Positions 28,619 through 40,366 of a DNA stretch of 64,000 nucleotides are shown here, one piece after another. A model generated the notes under the pieces. It ran no database searches. It saw nothing but the letters and a program-made list of their open reading frames with translations, and was not told the DNA's origin. The stretch covers positions 33,325,937 through 33,389,936 of the forward strand of contig NC_071334.1 of the NCBI RefSeq assembly GCF_027744825.2, read 5' to 3'. The position numbers were made by a program, and so were the translations under genes. Position 1 is the stretch's first letter. Every line of letters begins with the position of its first letter. This DNA comes from Synchiropus splendidus (lineage: Eukaryota; Chordata; Actinopteri; Syngnathiformes; Callionymidae).

Positions 28619-29158
28619 CAATGCGGCCACAACAACCTGGAGCTGAACGCCCAGAAGACAGTGGAGATGATCATAGACTTCAGGAGAGTAACAGTTTCTC
28701 TGTCCCCTCTCATGTTGGCTGGTTTGCCCATTCTTATTGTGGACTCCTTCTGCTTCCTAGGAACCGCCATCACTGAGGACCTCAAATGGGAACTGACCAT
28801 CAGGTCCCTCATCAGCAAGGACCAGCAGAGAATGTTCTTCTTTAGGCTGCTACGAAAACTACGACTGCCAATGAAGTTGCTGGTGGAGTTCTACACACCA
28901 TCATCCAGTCCGTCTTCTCCTCCACTGTCACCGTCTGGTACAACAGCGCCACCTTCAGGGACAGGGGCAGACTACAGCGCATCGTACGTTCTGCTGGGAA
29001 GGTGATCGGTTGCAACCTGCCACCTCTTCTGGACCTGTATGTCTCCAGGACCCAGAGACGTGCAGGTCGCATCAAAGCAGACCCTTTTCACCCTGGACAT
29101 GGACTGTTTGTTCCTCTTCCCTCTGGCAGGAGGCTACGGTCTATCCAGACCAGACCCT
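28619..29158 (+). pseudogene. L2-like LINE reverse-transcriptase 3' fragment (module X, copy 3)
   Basis: Same fragment, MEMIIDFRR-type start to the VPLPSGRR-type end, with a frameshift near 28905. Confidence 0.85.
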
Positions 29159-29325
29159 GATCAGGAGTGATGCTGAAGTATTTGTTTCAATCTCAAAGAA
29201 GAGTCAACAGAAAAGGAACAAATCTCCTGTGACCAACGTCTGAAGAAAATGTTCACGTCTGGGGTATGAGCTCATAGAGCACCAGTTGGACAGTGGAGGC
29301 ACAAGGAGAGGGATCAAAGAAAGAC

Positions 29326-29396
29326 AGGTTCCACCTAGACTTGAACTCAGATCACTAGTTTCAGAATCCAGAGTGCTGACCATTACACCATACACC
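29326..29396 (-). pseudogene. tRNA-Gln-like (CTG), degenerate
   Basis: The 3' acceptor is present but the 5' acceptor reads GGTGTATGG and the anticodon stem no longer pairs. Sister at 56976. Confidence 0.75.
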
Positions 29397-29590
29397 TTCA
29401 TATGTAATTTCAACATTGGTATATGAGCATGGAGCAGGGAGATGGCTGCGCGGTCTGGAAAGTTGAGGGCTGAATGTATATTTAGTCCCAGGTCACTTGC
29501 CTCAATGTCATGCAGGGTTTTTTCGTGCACCGCTCATGTAGCTTTCTTTTCTGTAGTGTCTGTTTCATGCAGTCTTTTGAGAAAGGATCA

Positions 29591-29640
29591 CGGATCACTG
29601 GATTCAGAGTCCAGAGGGCTCACTATTACACCATGGAACC
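29591..29640 (-). pseudogene. tRNA-Gln (CTG) 5' two thirds
   Basis: Acceptor 5' strand through anticodon arm only; T arm missing. Sister at 57241. Confidence 0.72.
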
Positions 29641-30604
29641 ACTGGTGGCTGCTGTTCTCCAGTGAACATCCAGTATATCCAGTGTGAGAAACTCTTGTCC
29701 TATCCTTGAGTGGGAATCCATTGCAAGCCATTCCAATCTCAGGCTCCAATTTCTTTCTAAATTCTTAACCTCAACCTTCATCCACAAAAATTCATGTGAG
29801 GGGCAAGGACTGTTGCGATTGTTGGAAAGTTCAATTGAGGGTTCCGGGTTTGATGAGGCGCCGTGAAAACCCTCTCTGTGTGTGGAATGCATGTTTGCAG
29901 GTGCGAGATGTATGAACGGGTGGACGTGTGCACCACCGTGTGGACTGCAAGGGTATTGTCGTTTGGCTGTCAACGTGAGTGTGTTATGTGTGTGACACCT
30001 GAGTTATCAAGCTAATTGTGCACGATTTGTTCATTTTCATTGTGTAATAGAAATATTCTCAGAAGTTGAAAGACACAAGCGAAGTTGCATCGTGCTGCAT
30101 TGTGTCCTGTCAAGTGTCGTTTTCTGGGTTTGCAGAAATAAAGAAAATTCAACATAACACCCTGAGGATTTCTTGAGTGCCATCTAAGTGTGTTACAAAA
30201 TGATTTGTTTGTACTTTTGAATGAAGAATGATGTATCATTTTTATTGATACTTTTCAAAATAAAATAAAACAAACAGCAGGCCCTCGGTTTGAACCTTGC
30301 TCTGGGATGGAAAACTGGATCAGGTTCCCATTTTAAATGCTGTCGACAATACAAAGCATGTGCTGCTCAGTTCAAGCTCTGCTTTTTTGACAAAAGATGG
30401 CTTTGCTCGCAGTTGTCTTCACCCAGCTCTTCATCACATCTGTGTAGCCTGGTGCATGAGGCATAATCTGAGGGAATGAAGGCTTTCCAACAACTTTCAT
30501 TCAGGTCCAGTTTGTGCTGTTGATGCCAGTGAATGGCAGGAACGGTTTACATGACAAGAGCTGCGTTCCTCCACATGGATACTAGCTCAGTGTTATCTGA
30601 TGGA
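29641..30604. other. Spacer with an intact target site and iMet flank
   Basis: At 29870-29885 lies the uninterrupted version of the site where an L2 LINE sits in the duplicate (57529/59381). 29880-30150 includes an AATAAAG signal and could be an old LTR, which I cannot confirm. 30280-30600 is iMet-flanking spacer. Confidence 0.5.
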
Positions 30605-30676
30605 AGCAGAGTGGCGCAGCGGAATCGTGCTGGGCCCATAACCCAGAGGTCGATGGATCGAAACCATCCTCTGCTA
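30605..30676 (+). tRNA. initiator tRNA-Met (CAT)
   Basis: 72 nt, complete. One change (GGAATCGTGC for GGAAGCGTGC). TTTTT terminator at 30683. Confidence 0.85.
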
Positions 30677-30792
30677 TGAACATTTTTCATATCCAGTTTT
30701 AATGTTACAGGGTTCAAATCCAAGTGTTGCCAATAACATGTTCATGGGAAAGCATTGGTCCAAGAACCACTCAAAAGTTTCAAAACCATCAT

Positions 30793-30864
30793 GGTTCCAT
30801 GGTGTAATGGTCAGCACTCTGGACTTTGAATCCAGTGATCCTAGTTCAAATCTCGGTGGAACTT
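30793..30864 (+). tRNA. tRNA-Gln (TTG), mildly degenerate
   Basis: 72 nt, anticodon TTG. The 3' acceptor ends AACT (G-T pair) and the T stem has one mismatch (CCTAG). Identical changes occur at 60352. Confidence 0.72.
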
Positions 30865-31057
30865 CATCTCTGACACTTTGAAGTGACACCGACATGTTGC
30901 CTGAAGGTGTCCCTATTACTTGCAGCAAATATTGTTCTACCCAGACACATTTGTTCACATTCCACACAGGAGCAATGTTGTACAAATTTTCATTGATCTT
31001 TGTACTTGATCTCTAAGACTAAAGGGTCTTTATTTTTTTTCTTCTACTGTGCTTAGC

Positions 31058-31131
31058 GGCGCTGTGGCTTAGTTGGTCAAAGCGCCTGTCTAGTAAACAG
31101 GAGATCCTGTGTTCAAATCCCAGCAGTGCCT
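31058..31131 (+). tRNA. tRNA-Thr (AGT), T-stem mismatch
   Basis: 74 nt, acceptor and anticodon arm intact. The T stem reads CTGTG in place of CTGGG, as in the copy at 60621. Confidence 0.8.
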
Positions 31132-31235
31132 CACTGGTGAAACATTGATTTTTTGACATTTTGTCAAGACGGCAGGATTTATGACACCAGTTTTACAAAG
31201 GACGGTCCAAGAACCACTCCAAAGTCAACATGACT

Positions 31236-31275
31236 GGTTCCATGGTGTAGTGGTCTGGACTCTGAATCCAGCTGC
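31236..31275 (+). pseudogene. Truncated tRNA-Gln-like gene
   Basis: Same truncated type as 20131-20169; here followed by the undisturbed sequence GCATAAGAGC. Confidence 0.68.
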
Positions 31276-31617
31276 ATAAGAGCTTGTCAATGCGTCATTC
31301 ACGTTCATGTGAGTGGTGAAAGTGAAGACACTTAAATGCCTAGTTTCCCTGAGTTTACGTTGCAGCTTTTTATCTTGTGTCGTACTTTTCCACGGATGAC
31401 TTCCCTACTTTATCTTCATCATGACGTGAGACACGCACGATGCAGAGGGCGCCACCATGAGTTAAAGGTTGATGTGGAAGAATACAGCTCCTTCTCTGGT
31501 TCAGTGTCAGTAGTTCACTCATGTTTCTCTTCAGATCGTATAAATCTTTCGCCTTTTACTAAAGATTTCCGTGGAGAGGAACAACATGAGTTTTTACTAA
31601 TTTTTTGATCCCCTGCT
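31276..31617. other. Spacer before the hAT insertion
   Basis: Matches 60840-61172 and 51745-52010. It contains an open stretch (SSFSGSVSVVHSCFSSD) shared by all three copies, with no recognised function. Confidence 0.5.
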
Positions 31618-31625
31618 CTTGTTGG
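31618..31625 (+). repeat. 8-bp target-site duplication, left (CTTGTTGG)
   Basis: Exact direct repeat of 34337-34344, and present once at the empty site 61173-61180. Confidence 0.95.
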
Positions 31626-31799
31626 TAGTGATGGGTAGATGAGGCATCCTGTATCGTTTCGACACAGTGACACACTGTATTGACACTGTGTTGACACTGT
31701 GTTGCTGAATACTAGTGATGGGTAGATGAGGCATCCTGTATCGTTTCGACACAGTGACACACTGTATTGACACTGTGTTGACACTGTGTTGCTGAATAC
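31626..31799 (+). repeat. Tandem duplication of the hAT left terminus (2 x 87 bp)
   Basis: Two nearly identical 87-bp units, each starting TAGTGATGGGTAGATGAGGC and each rich in GACACTG/CAGTGTC motifs. Confidence 0.95.
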
Positions 31800-32031
31800 T
31801 GACACCTGGTGGACTTGCAGGAAACATTTGACAGGGTCATCTGACACTGATCTGTCAAACCAATTTTATCCAATTCCATTGATTAGGCATTTGCATTCAC
31901 GTTATTTTTACATATACGTAATTTCATTTTAAAAAAAATATTTGATATTCGCGACGCAGTTGATAAATTAAGTGAACATCTGTCTGAATGCCTAAGTAAA
32001 AGTGTTGTGAAGGACAATGCACTCATTGTAA

Positions 32032-34103
32032 TTAAAGATTTTTATTTAAAAAAATTAGTTTCTCCAGCGTTTTGTTATTCAGTCTATTTCTTTTTTTTGA
32101 GGCAATTTCCCCCGCCTTCGAGAAGATCCTCTCGCAAGGCACTGAAGAGGCTGGTGTGCACAACACCTGTGTGGCCAATATAAATAGGTGAGGGAACGTT
32201 GCCTCCATGGACTTCCAATATAAGAGCGGGTCTTCCGTACGTGCAACGTGTCCTGCTGACATATAGCGCTGCACCTCTGAGTGCGCATCAACAGTGGGGT
32301 TGCGCATCATCTGGCCAACTTCATGGTCGAGGTGCTGCCACAGGTCGTCTGAAAAAAAAAAATGACAAAGGAATTTCAGCGCATTTTCCAGAAATAAAAA
32401 TTACATAATGATAAAGAACCTGATGGTGTCGGAGTCAGCAGTGAAGAAGGTCCTGGCTGGGCCTCCTGTGTGCGCCCGATGATTCGGGCGCATTCTGAAC
32501 GCAGCCTAGTGACTGCTTCTGTACACCGGGAGGAACTACGGAACCCTAGTGATTTGTATCTGGGGTCTAGAAGTGTTGCTAGTGTTAACACACTTAAAGA
32601 CTCCAGATTGGAAGCAGTGTCTGCGACTCGACGCTTGAGGTGGTCATGTAACTGTATGGCGGGCTGTGTCTGCAAGGTAGAAGCATAACGCTCAAGTGCG
32701 AGATAGAGCATTTTCATCATCGGGATGACCTTCGATCCTGAAACTCGCCTCTCTCCAGACAACTCCACTGTTGCTTGATGGAATGGGGCAAGCACTTGAA
32801 GTACTTCCCCCACGGTGTTAAAGTCATCAGCAGTCAGTGGAGTCAAATCTGTCTTTAGAGAGGCCAGAGATACCCACACTGGTTCCCTCTCATCATGCAG
32901 CCTCGACAACATTTCATATGTGCTGTTCCAGCGCGTTGGCACCTCATTGATCAGTTTCAGTGTTGGTCGTCCCATCTGTTGCTGCACCTGAGCGAGCTTC
33001 TCCTTGGCTGTCGTGCTGGAGCGGAAATGAGTGACTATGTTCCTAGCTTTTTGTCTGATGGCTGTCAGTGCGGGGATCTGGTCACAAGACTTTTTAACTA
33101 ACAAATTTAGACTATGTGCAATGCAAATTATGTGCCGAATTTGGAGCTGTCTGATAGATGCGATCATATTTGGAGCAGCGTCGGTCACAAAACACCTTAC
33201 TTTGTTAGTTATGGCCCAGTCCTCCATAACAGCTCTCTTGACCTGGGCCAAATTGTCTGCAGTGTGACTTTGTGGAAAGTATTGAACTCCCAACACTGAT
33301 GTACACAAATGCATATCTTTATTAATGTAGTGACAGGTCAGCGCCAAGTAAGCCTCCATGTTCACAGATGTCCACATGTCAGCCGTTATACTCACTGCCA
33401 CAGCTTGCTGTACTTCCACTTTCACTCGTTCCCGTTCCTCCCGGTATTTTTCGTCTACCATCTGCTTGATGGTCTGAAAATTGTTACAAAAGCAAATCAA
33501 TACGTTAGAAATACTGATGGAATATAACTGGCTTTATCAACTACTACTTTAGGAAAAACAAACCTTTCTGGATGGCAAAGAATATGAGGGTTCAAGGACC
33601 TGAATAAGTTCCTTGAACCCTTCACTCTCCACAATGCTGAGCGGCTGGCAGTCTTTGAGAATGAAGTTCAGGAGTGCTTTATCAAGCAGCTCCTTCCGGG
33701 AAGCTTGATTGTTAAGCACAAATCATTAATAATGACTGATACCTAACCATTCCATTAAGAGAGTCAGACAAAGCAAAATAATGTTTGCATACCTGGATTT
33801 ATCCGGGATCTATCAGGAACTTCATTCTCGTGCCTTGCCCTGTAATGCCTCAGCATTGTGGAGGTGCTCTTGTTTGTGTAAGTAAGTTCGCTGCCGCAAA
33901 TGCGACATTTCACCTGAAAAACAGAGTATGAATAATAAACTAAGACTTACTTTCAAAATAATCATGAAATAACAGAACATTTAGAAAATATGAGAGTAAG
34001 ACAGTGAAACAAGGAAATCAACATAAAACGATACCTTATTTTCACAGACAAGATCGAAATGGTCCCACACGGCAGAAAACTTGCGTTTACCGGTGACATC
34101 CAT
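32032..34103 (-). CDS. hAT-family transposase (BED zinc finger type), five exons
   Basis: Cut-and-paste DNA transposase acting in the nucleus. Proposed exons on the minus strand: 34103-34035, 33913-33793, 33703-33564, 33473-32420 and 32348-32032. All introns have GT-AG ends and the phases fit, giving 566 codons with no stop. Exons 1-2 form a BED zinc finger (FSAVWDHFDLVCENK, then VKCRICG and MLRHYRARH). Exon 3 has NFILKDCQPLSIVE. Exon 4 has the catalytic Asp regions (SITADMWTS and CFVTDAAPNM), then HIICIAHSLNLLV and NEVPTRWNSTYEM. Exon 5 holds the dimerisation domain with SSVPCERIFSKAGEI. The exon 3 acceptor is weak (caatcaag), so that boundary is the least certain. The start is the ATG just before the BED finger. 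It may be functional. Confidence 0.85.
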
Positions 34104-34336
34104 CTTGCTGATATTTAACGCAGAGTAACGTGCCAATAACGCAATGCTTGTTTTGAGCGTCCATCCTGTTGACAGATGCGCTTCCTTATAAACACAGTTT
34201 GGCGCGCGACCGCTGTGTCGACACGTTCCGGTAGTGGTCACGTGACTTTCTTAAAGCGGTACGCGTACCGACACGGGGTTTGCCCTGGAAGCTCGGCGCA
34301 TGCGCCGACGCCTCAGTGTCGCTGGACCCATCACTA

Positions 34337-34344
34337 CTTGTTGG
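34337..34344 (+). repeat. 8-bp target-site duplication, right (CTTGTTGG)
   Basis: Exact partner of 31618-31625. Confidence 0.95.
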
Positions 34345-34996
34345 GCTTCTTATTGTGTTCAATGTAACCTGTGTGGTCAACAACTTTGTATCACAAATGC
34401 AGAGTTGTGATTCCCAAGATGTGTATCTATGAAGCAGCAGACTTTGTTGTGTAACTTCAATTCATCACTCAATTTCCAGGGTTTTCATGTTTTCCTGCTC
34501 TCAAAGTGTCTCTCTTTTTGTAGAGATCCTCATCCTCATGTCTCTGTGACGTAACTGGTCAGTGTGTTTGGCTGTTGTGGGAAAGGCTGCTGGTTAGAGA
34601 CCACCCTGGGAAGAAGATCCACTTTGGTTCCGTGACGAACCTCAGGGTTAGTAGGGCAGGTGATGGGCTGGTGATTTCACAGTGCTGTCGGCCCGTACGT
34701 TCCCCAGGGGACTGGAATGTTTGATTTCTGCATTCAAAGGGTTTTACCCAACACTTTGAGGAAACTGCATGAAAAGATCAGACCCTGCCTTGAATTGTTG
34801 GACTGTCACGACATACAGTCTGGTTGAAGAAGACCAATGAAGTCACACACACTATGTTACGTGACGGTTCCACAGAGCGATTCCTGGTGGACACAACATC
34901 ACTTCATGCGGCATATTCCAGCCCAAGACACAACACTATTGTCATGTGACAGTTCCTCAGACTCAAAATGACCAAAGCATCCTGAACACACACTAA
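34345..34996. other. Spacer (same family as 12103-12610)
   Basis: Matches 61181-61844 almost base for base. No gene recognised. Confidence 0.6.
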
Positions 34997-35078
34997 CGTT
35001 GTTGGTAGGACTTGAACCTACGCGGGTACAACCCAATGGATTTCAAGTCCATCGCCTTAACCACTCGGCCACCACAAC
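34997..35078 (-). tRNA. tRNA-Ser (TGA), one acceptor mismatch
   Basis: 82 nt, anticodon TGA, long variable arm. Acceptor 5' strand GTTGTGG against CAACAAC leaves one mismatch that is absent in the duplicate at 61845. Confidence 0.82.
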
Positions 35079-35249
35079 ATCGTGATGAGAGCCGTTTTTC
35101 TGTCTTTTGTCCATTTGAAACACCTACACCGAGAAGAAAGTCTTTTGAAGACAGTAATGTCCGCATTTTGGCAAAAGACGACAGATTGTTTGAAAGAGGG
35201 GTAAAAGAGGCCATTTTTGTCAGTGGAAAAACCCTCTCGAAACAGAGGT

Positions 35250-35620
35250 GGAGGACTGAGACACCATCTTTCATCCTTTCAGCATGGACAGGTCCTTCAC
35301 ACCTGTACAGTGTGGTGTCAACATCTGAATTGCCTCAATTCCCACCTGGGTTACATTCAGCATTTGCATTAATGGACCATCAACACCCATCCCCAATGGG
35401 CGGGGACCAATAAGCACATCTCCATTGTCATAATGCTGACTCTTGTCACCCATCACACTGGATTGGTCCCACCCCTGTCCATCAACACCTTTGCCCATTC
35501 AACTGGCCTAATATAAGCCTGAACTCCAACCCAGCACATTAGAACTGACGAAGCCTTCTGGATAGGAGGCCAAACCTTTTCTCTGACTCTTGCTAGTCCA
35601 GTTGACCTGATTCAGACCTC
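35250..35620 (+). repeat. Penelope-like terminal sequence, copy 2 (tentative)
   Basis: Near-identical to 12840-13230, including CTGACGAAGCC...GGAGGCCAAAC at 35566-35596. Confidence 0.4.
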
Positions 35621-36009
35621 TGCTGCGTGATGACCTGGATAACTGAGCACTCTCACAAACTTTGCATGGTGCTTTTTATTTTTATTTTTTCTGTGTCACA
35701 AAACCACATTGTCAAACTTTTTATTTGCAACAATAACATAATTCACTCATTCATTTATACTCATTCAATCCACCCAGAATCATAGTCAGACTTGAAGTGA
35801 ACTATGTACAGTGTTCTGAAAGATCTTCCCTGGAGGGATGAGGGTCAAGAGACCAGGGGAGCAGCATCTGGTTCCTTATGCCAGCAGGTGCCCTTTTTTT
35901 GAGGTTTATTACTTTGTAATAGTCACTAGACGCAGGCGTCTGTGATCATTCCTTCCCCTTCATTTTCACTACAAATGTAAGAGCTTGTTTTGGACTAAAA
36001 GAGGATGGA

Positions 36010-36470
36010 CTGTAGCCTGCTGCCAGAGGGAAGAGGAACAAACAGTCCATGTCCAGGTGTCCTGAAGAGTTGGCAGTCTGCAACCGATCACCTTCCCAGC
36101 AGAACGGAACGCTGCACTCTGCTCTTGTCCCTCGAGGTGGTGCTGTTGTACCAGACGGTGATAGAGGAGGTGATGATGGACTGGATGATGGCCGTGTAGA
36201 ACTCCACCAGCAACTTCATCGGCAGTCGTAGTTTTCGTAGCAGCCTAAAGAAGAACATTCTCTGCTGGTCCTTCCTGATGAGGGACCTGATGGTTGGCTC
36301 CCATTTGAGGTCCTCAGTGATGGCGGTTCCTAGGAAGCAGAAGGAGTCCACAATAAGAATGGGCAAACCAGCCAACATGAGAGGGGACAGAGAAACTGTT
36401 ACTCTCCTGAAGTCTATGATCATCTCCACTGTCTTCTGGGCGTTCAGCTCCAGGTTGTTGTGGCCGCTTT
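36010..36470 (-). pseudogene. L2-like LINE reverse-transcriptase 3' fragment (module X, copy 4)
   Basis: Same fragment as the other X modules, inverted, shortened at its 3' end (VWYNSTTSRDKSRVQRSV then a jump). Confidence 0.83.
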
Positions 36471-36516
36471 CAGGGTTTTTGGTTGTTCCTGGATAGAATT
36501 GGTAATGGTTGTATCG

Positions 36517-36579
36517 TGGGAATCAAACCCATGTCAACTGCTTGGAAGGCAGCTCTGCTAACGTCTACTGCGCCAATGC
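36517..36579 (-). pseudogene. Fused tRNA-Gly remnant
   Basis: The 3' end of the Gly-like gene is joined within GTGGGAATC to the 5' end of the opposite-strand tRNA-Gly. The DNA between the two genes is deleted. The same joint, base for base, is at about 41800. Confidence 0.8.
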
Positions 36580-36633
36580 GCATGGAATCTTCAAGTTCGA
36601 TGAAGGTGTCTGGCTGTCTGGGTGATCATCATG

Positions 36634-36708
36634 GACCCTGGGTGGGATCCAACCAGCAACTGTTCGGTTAAGAGCCGAACGGTCAGTGTGATAATACATC
36701 ACTGTGTT
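36634..36708 (-). pseudogene. tRNA-Asn-like relic with CTT anticodon (module X, copy 4)
   Basis: Same type as 11222-11296, inverted. Confidence 0.68.
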
Positions 36709-37124
36709 GCTCTTTGCTACATTTTAAAATCGATGGACAGACACTTTGAGAGCACAAAAGCAGTGTCAAAATATTCAATAAAAGCTATATATATATGTCC
36801 CTAAGTCATCATGTAGTTTCTCTTACAGGTTATTATACTTTGTCTTTGAACTGCTGGCCTCATATTGCCATAATGTGCCTGTATTTTTATTTGTTTATTC
36901 ATCATCACCTGTTTGTGTGTACTGTTCTGTTGAAAACAAATCAAAAAATAAATAAAACTACTAGCTGTCCCATTGGTAATAGGTTTAACACTGTGTTACA
37001 TCCCTGCTTAAAGTTATTTTATCAACATTAATGTCACTCAAAATCATCACTGAAATAGAATAAAGGTCTATACAACAAAGTTTCTAATACTGAATTTGCT
37101 TGATGTTCAGTGAGGGACATATGA

Positions 37125-37196
37125 GGTTCCATGGTGTAATGGTCAGCACTCTGGACTCTGAATCCAGTGATCCGAGTTCAAGTCTCGGTGGAACCT
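37125..37196 (+). tRNA. tRNA-Gln (CTG)
   Basis: 72 nt, all four arms paired, anticodon CTG, discriminator T. Intact. Confidence 0.93.
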
Positions 37197-37355
37197 CATA
37201 GCTCAAATTACCTTTGGAGAGACACAGACATGTTGCCTGAAGGTGTTTTCCGAGACCGTTCACACACCACATGAGCTGCGTTCAATAATATATCATCAGG
37301 TATTTATTACTCTCCGTACTTGATCTCTAAGATGAGACGGTTTTTATTTTCCTCC

Positions 37356-37429
37356 TCTGCTGTGGCTTACTTGGTAAAAGCGCCTGTCTAGTAAACAGGA
37401 GATTCTGGGTTCAAATCCCAGCAGTGCCT
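37356..37429 (+). pseudogene. tRNA-Thr (AGT), 5' end damaged
   Basis: 74 nt in register. The acceptor 5' strand reads TCTGCTG instead of GGCGCTG, and the D loop is changed (CTTACTTGG). Confidence 0.75.
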
Positions 37430-37532
37430 CACTGGTGAAACATTGATTTTAGACACTTTGTCAAGACGGCAGGATTTATGACACCAATTTTACAAAGGCC
37501 GGTCCAAGAACCACTCCAAAGTCAACATGACT

Positions 37533-37573
37533 GGTTCCACGGTGTAGTGGTCTGCACTCTGAATCCAGCTGCA
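37533..37573 (+). pseudogene. Truncated tRNA-Gln-like gene
   Basis: As 20131-20169, again followed at once by the Harbinger-like element. Confidence 0.68.
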
Positions 37574-37576
37574 TAA

Positions 37577-39891
37577 AGGTACGTTCACACCGAACTGCCA
37601 GACGTCAGTAGCTGGTAGCTTGCTCAGGTAGTGAGTGGTTGCCACCTGCCCGGATCGAACAAGTCGCCAAAGTAGGTCAGTCGCCGGGGGGCGTGGTCTC
37701 AGGTTGGCTACTTATCAAATGAAAACATGGAAAAAGAGACGTCTCTCGTTTCGTAGCATTCGCCAGAGCCGCTCACACTGGTGAATTTAACCACCTCCTC
37801 CAGCAGCGTCACCGGGATACGGCCACTTCAAACGGTACTTCAAGCGGAACCACCGCGAGTTGGACGACCTGTTGGTCTGGATCAGTGGCTGAATACAGGA
37901 CATCAAGTGCCCGCGGTCTGTCCTCGGTAAGCAGCTCGATGTGTCGTTATGTACGCGGACTTGTGTCCAAGTCTTTCTGAACTGTCATCAATTCATCAAC
38001 TCCGCGGTCGTATCTGCTGTGTGCTTGAAGTAATTTTCGGAGATATATAATCTGTCATCGTCAATAGTATGTACACTAAAACTAGACTATTTGAAACAAT
38101 ATTTATATTTCTTTGAGTCTTGTCAGTTAGCGCCACTTTGTGGTCATCAATGAATGCAACAGTTAAATGCATTGTGATGAAACTATTTATCCTGTGAGGC
38201 AGATGCACTGTTGTATGATTGATATATACTTAAAGTTATCACCAATATATATATGTTTACATATCCATGTATGGTTTATATTTTGCAGGTATTCGGTAAC
38301 AGGACACCTGCTTCCATGTTGGTGTGACCGTCCATTTCCAGGAGCTGACCAGAGGACTCCAGCCACAGACCACACATGTTTTTGTTGTCCCCGGAGGGAC
38401 GGGGGTCAAGAGAGGCGGACTCTAACCCTAACTGTGGCTACAAAGAAAGTAAATGATCCAAATTTCAGTCAGCTGTTGTTGCTTGGTCACTGGTTGTGCT
38501 TGGTAAGGTAAGGTAACTTTATTGTCAAATATGCTACAGTACGAGACATATAGCATGGATGAAATATCTGGTAAAGTAGCATGTACATTTTAAATTTATG
38601 TGGAACCTGGAAGGAACGAGGACCTTGAAAACTGTCCCATCTTCTGAGCTGGGTTTGTGGAGGGACTACATTAGTAGATGTTTGAGCTCAGCTTCAGCAT
38701 CTGGTGACACCATGCTCTGAAGGTCTCTTCCATCGGTGTCCTGCACATAATGGAAGTTGAGTTCAATAGTGATAGTGATCAGCACGAATAAACAAAATCT
38801 GTATAGGACAGCAATACTTAACCTAAAGCAAGTCATGTCACTACGACAGTGCTTGAATGATGGAGAACATTTAATAACAAAAACAGAACAATGCTAGAAA
38901 ATGCTATGTCTACATACATCAGGAGCAGCAGTGGATGAGGAGGGGCCAGTGTTAGGTGGAGGAGATGCAGCAGCAGCAGGTGAGGCAGAGGAAAGTCCAT
39001 CCTGCTCCTCATCATCACCAACATCATGAGTGGATCCATCCTCCTCCTCTCAATGATTACATTATTGTACTAGCTATACTGAAAAAAGCAATACAGAAAG
39101 CTACATACGTTTTTATGTTTATATATTTAGCTAGTATTCAGAATGTCACCACTAAATGAACGTACAAACCGACCTGCTACCTTGCTGCTGCTGCAGCTGC
39201 CTCTCCAGTCATGTTGGCCGAGGTCTCTCTTGGAGATGAAGGGCTCCAGAAGAGAGAGGACGGTGAAGAACGCTCACTTCACGGCACTACAGTAGATGCC
39301 ACTGACCACTCCGCTCCTCGATCGCCATCCTCCCCTCATATAAACAGAGCCTTCAGCACGCCTCATCTGAATTTAATTAAATCAGAAACAGTACTTATTT
39401 ATCCCGTCGCCATACAGATGTAGTTTCTACAGTCGCAGCAGTACATTCGCCTCGTAAACTCGGTGGACATTGCGTTTAGTAAACTTTGGTAAATAAAGGT
39501 GTCAACTCACCAGGAACGCCACCATTGTGGCGAACTTTCCCTCCGGACAAGATTCTTCCTATTTATGTTCCGGTGGAAATCAAAAATGCACAATTTGTGC
39601 CACTCATGACGGTGGAAAGTCTGCATGTAAACAACTGCAGCCATTAGCTTCTCCTCCTCCGGGACACGTCACTCGCGGATCTGGTCTCTGATTGGTGAAC
39701 GCGCCGCGACTGGTCTCTGTACTGGACTACTGTCGCAGTAGTCCAGTCGTGTCATCTTGAGTAGCCGGAATCGCCATATGTAGCTCAAATCGCGTAGCGT
39801 CGCACACTCCAGTCGTGTCGCGGCTGATCATCGTCAATCGGCCAAATCAGTCGTGTCGCTTGCGGAAGTCGCGTTAGGTGTGAAAGTACCT
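37577..39891. mobile_element. PIF/Harbinger-like DNA transposon, copy 2 (longer)
   Basis: Same terminal inverted repeats and same abnormal flanks as copy 1 (TAA left, TTA right), 2315 bp. It has about 640 bp (38000-38660) and about 180 bp (39660-39840) not found in copy 1. The extra part includes a short LINE-tail-like piece (about 38510-38580). No intact transposase. Confidence 0.65.
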
Positions 39892-40053
39892 TTAGAGATC
39901 AAATACGGAGAGTATTGAAAACCTCATGAAATATTCTTGAACATGGCTCTTGTGGTGTGTGAACAGTCGCGTGTGGGTAGAACAATGTTTGTCGTAAGTA
40001 ATAGGGACACCTTCAGGCAACATGTTTGGGTCCCTTCAAATGAAGTTGAGTTG

Positions 40054-40125
40054 AGGTTCCACCGAGATTTGAACTCGGATCACTGGATTCAAAGTCCAGA
40101 GTGCTGACCATTACACCATGGAACC
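40054..40125 (-). tRNA. tRNA-Gln (TTG)
   Basis: 72 nt, all arms paired, anticodon TTG, discriminator T. Intact. Confidence 0.93.
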
Positions 40126-40294
40126 ATGAGGATTCTGAAACTTTGGAGTGGTTCTTGGACATTCCTTCATAAAGCCCTTGCCAGTAGAAATGCAGCAAGA
40201 GGAAACCTCATGGTCCAATGCTTTCTCATGAACACTTCAAATGAAACACATGAAAGTGAACCTATAGCATGAGAATAGAATATAAAAATCTCCA

Positions 40295-40366
40295 TAGCAG
40301 AGGATGGTTTCGATCCATCGACCTCTGGGTTATGGGCCCAGCACGCTTCCGCTGCGCCACTCTGCT
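40295..40366 (-). tRNA. initiator tRNA-Met (CAT)
   Basis: 72 nt, canonical iMet. A T run for pol III termination starts about 6 nt downstream (minus sense, 40288-40284). Intact. Confidence 0.95.

Larger units (their letters stand above)
31626..34336 (-). mobile_element. hAT DNA transposon, complete with ends
   Basis: 2711 bp, bounded by TAGTGATGGGT and its inverted copy, with an exact 8-bp target duplication CTTGTTGG, as expected for hAT. The left 87 bp is tandemly duplicated (31626-31712, 31713-31799), giving two left termini. The right subterminal region has a perfect palindrome TCGGCGCATGCGCCGA (34293-34308). It carries one transposase gene that looks intact. The duplicate block lacks it (empty site 61173-61180), so the insertion is younger than the duplication. 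Confidence 0.93.

Noticed and set aside
29880..30160. Solo LTR (TG...CA, AATAAA near the end)
   Set aside because: No target duplication could be defined and no related internal region is present; left as unassigned spacer.
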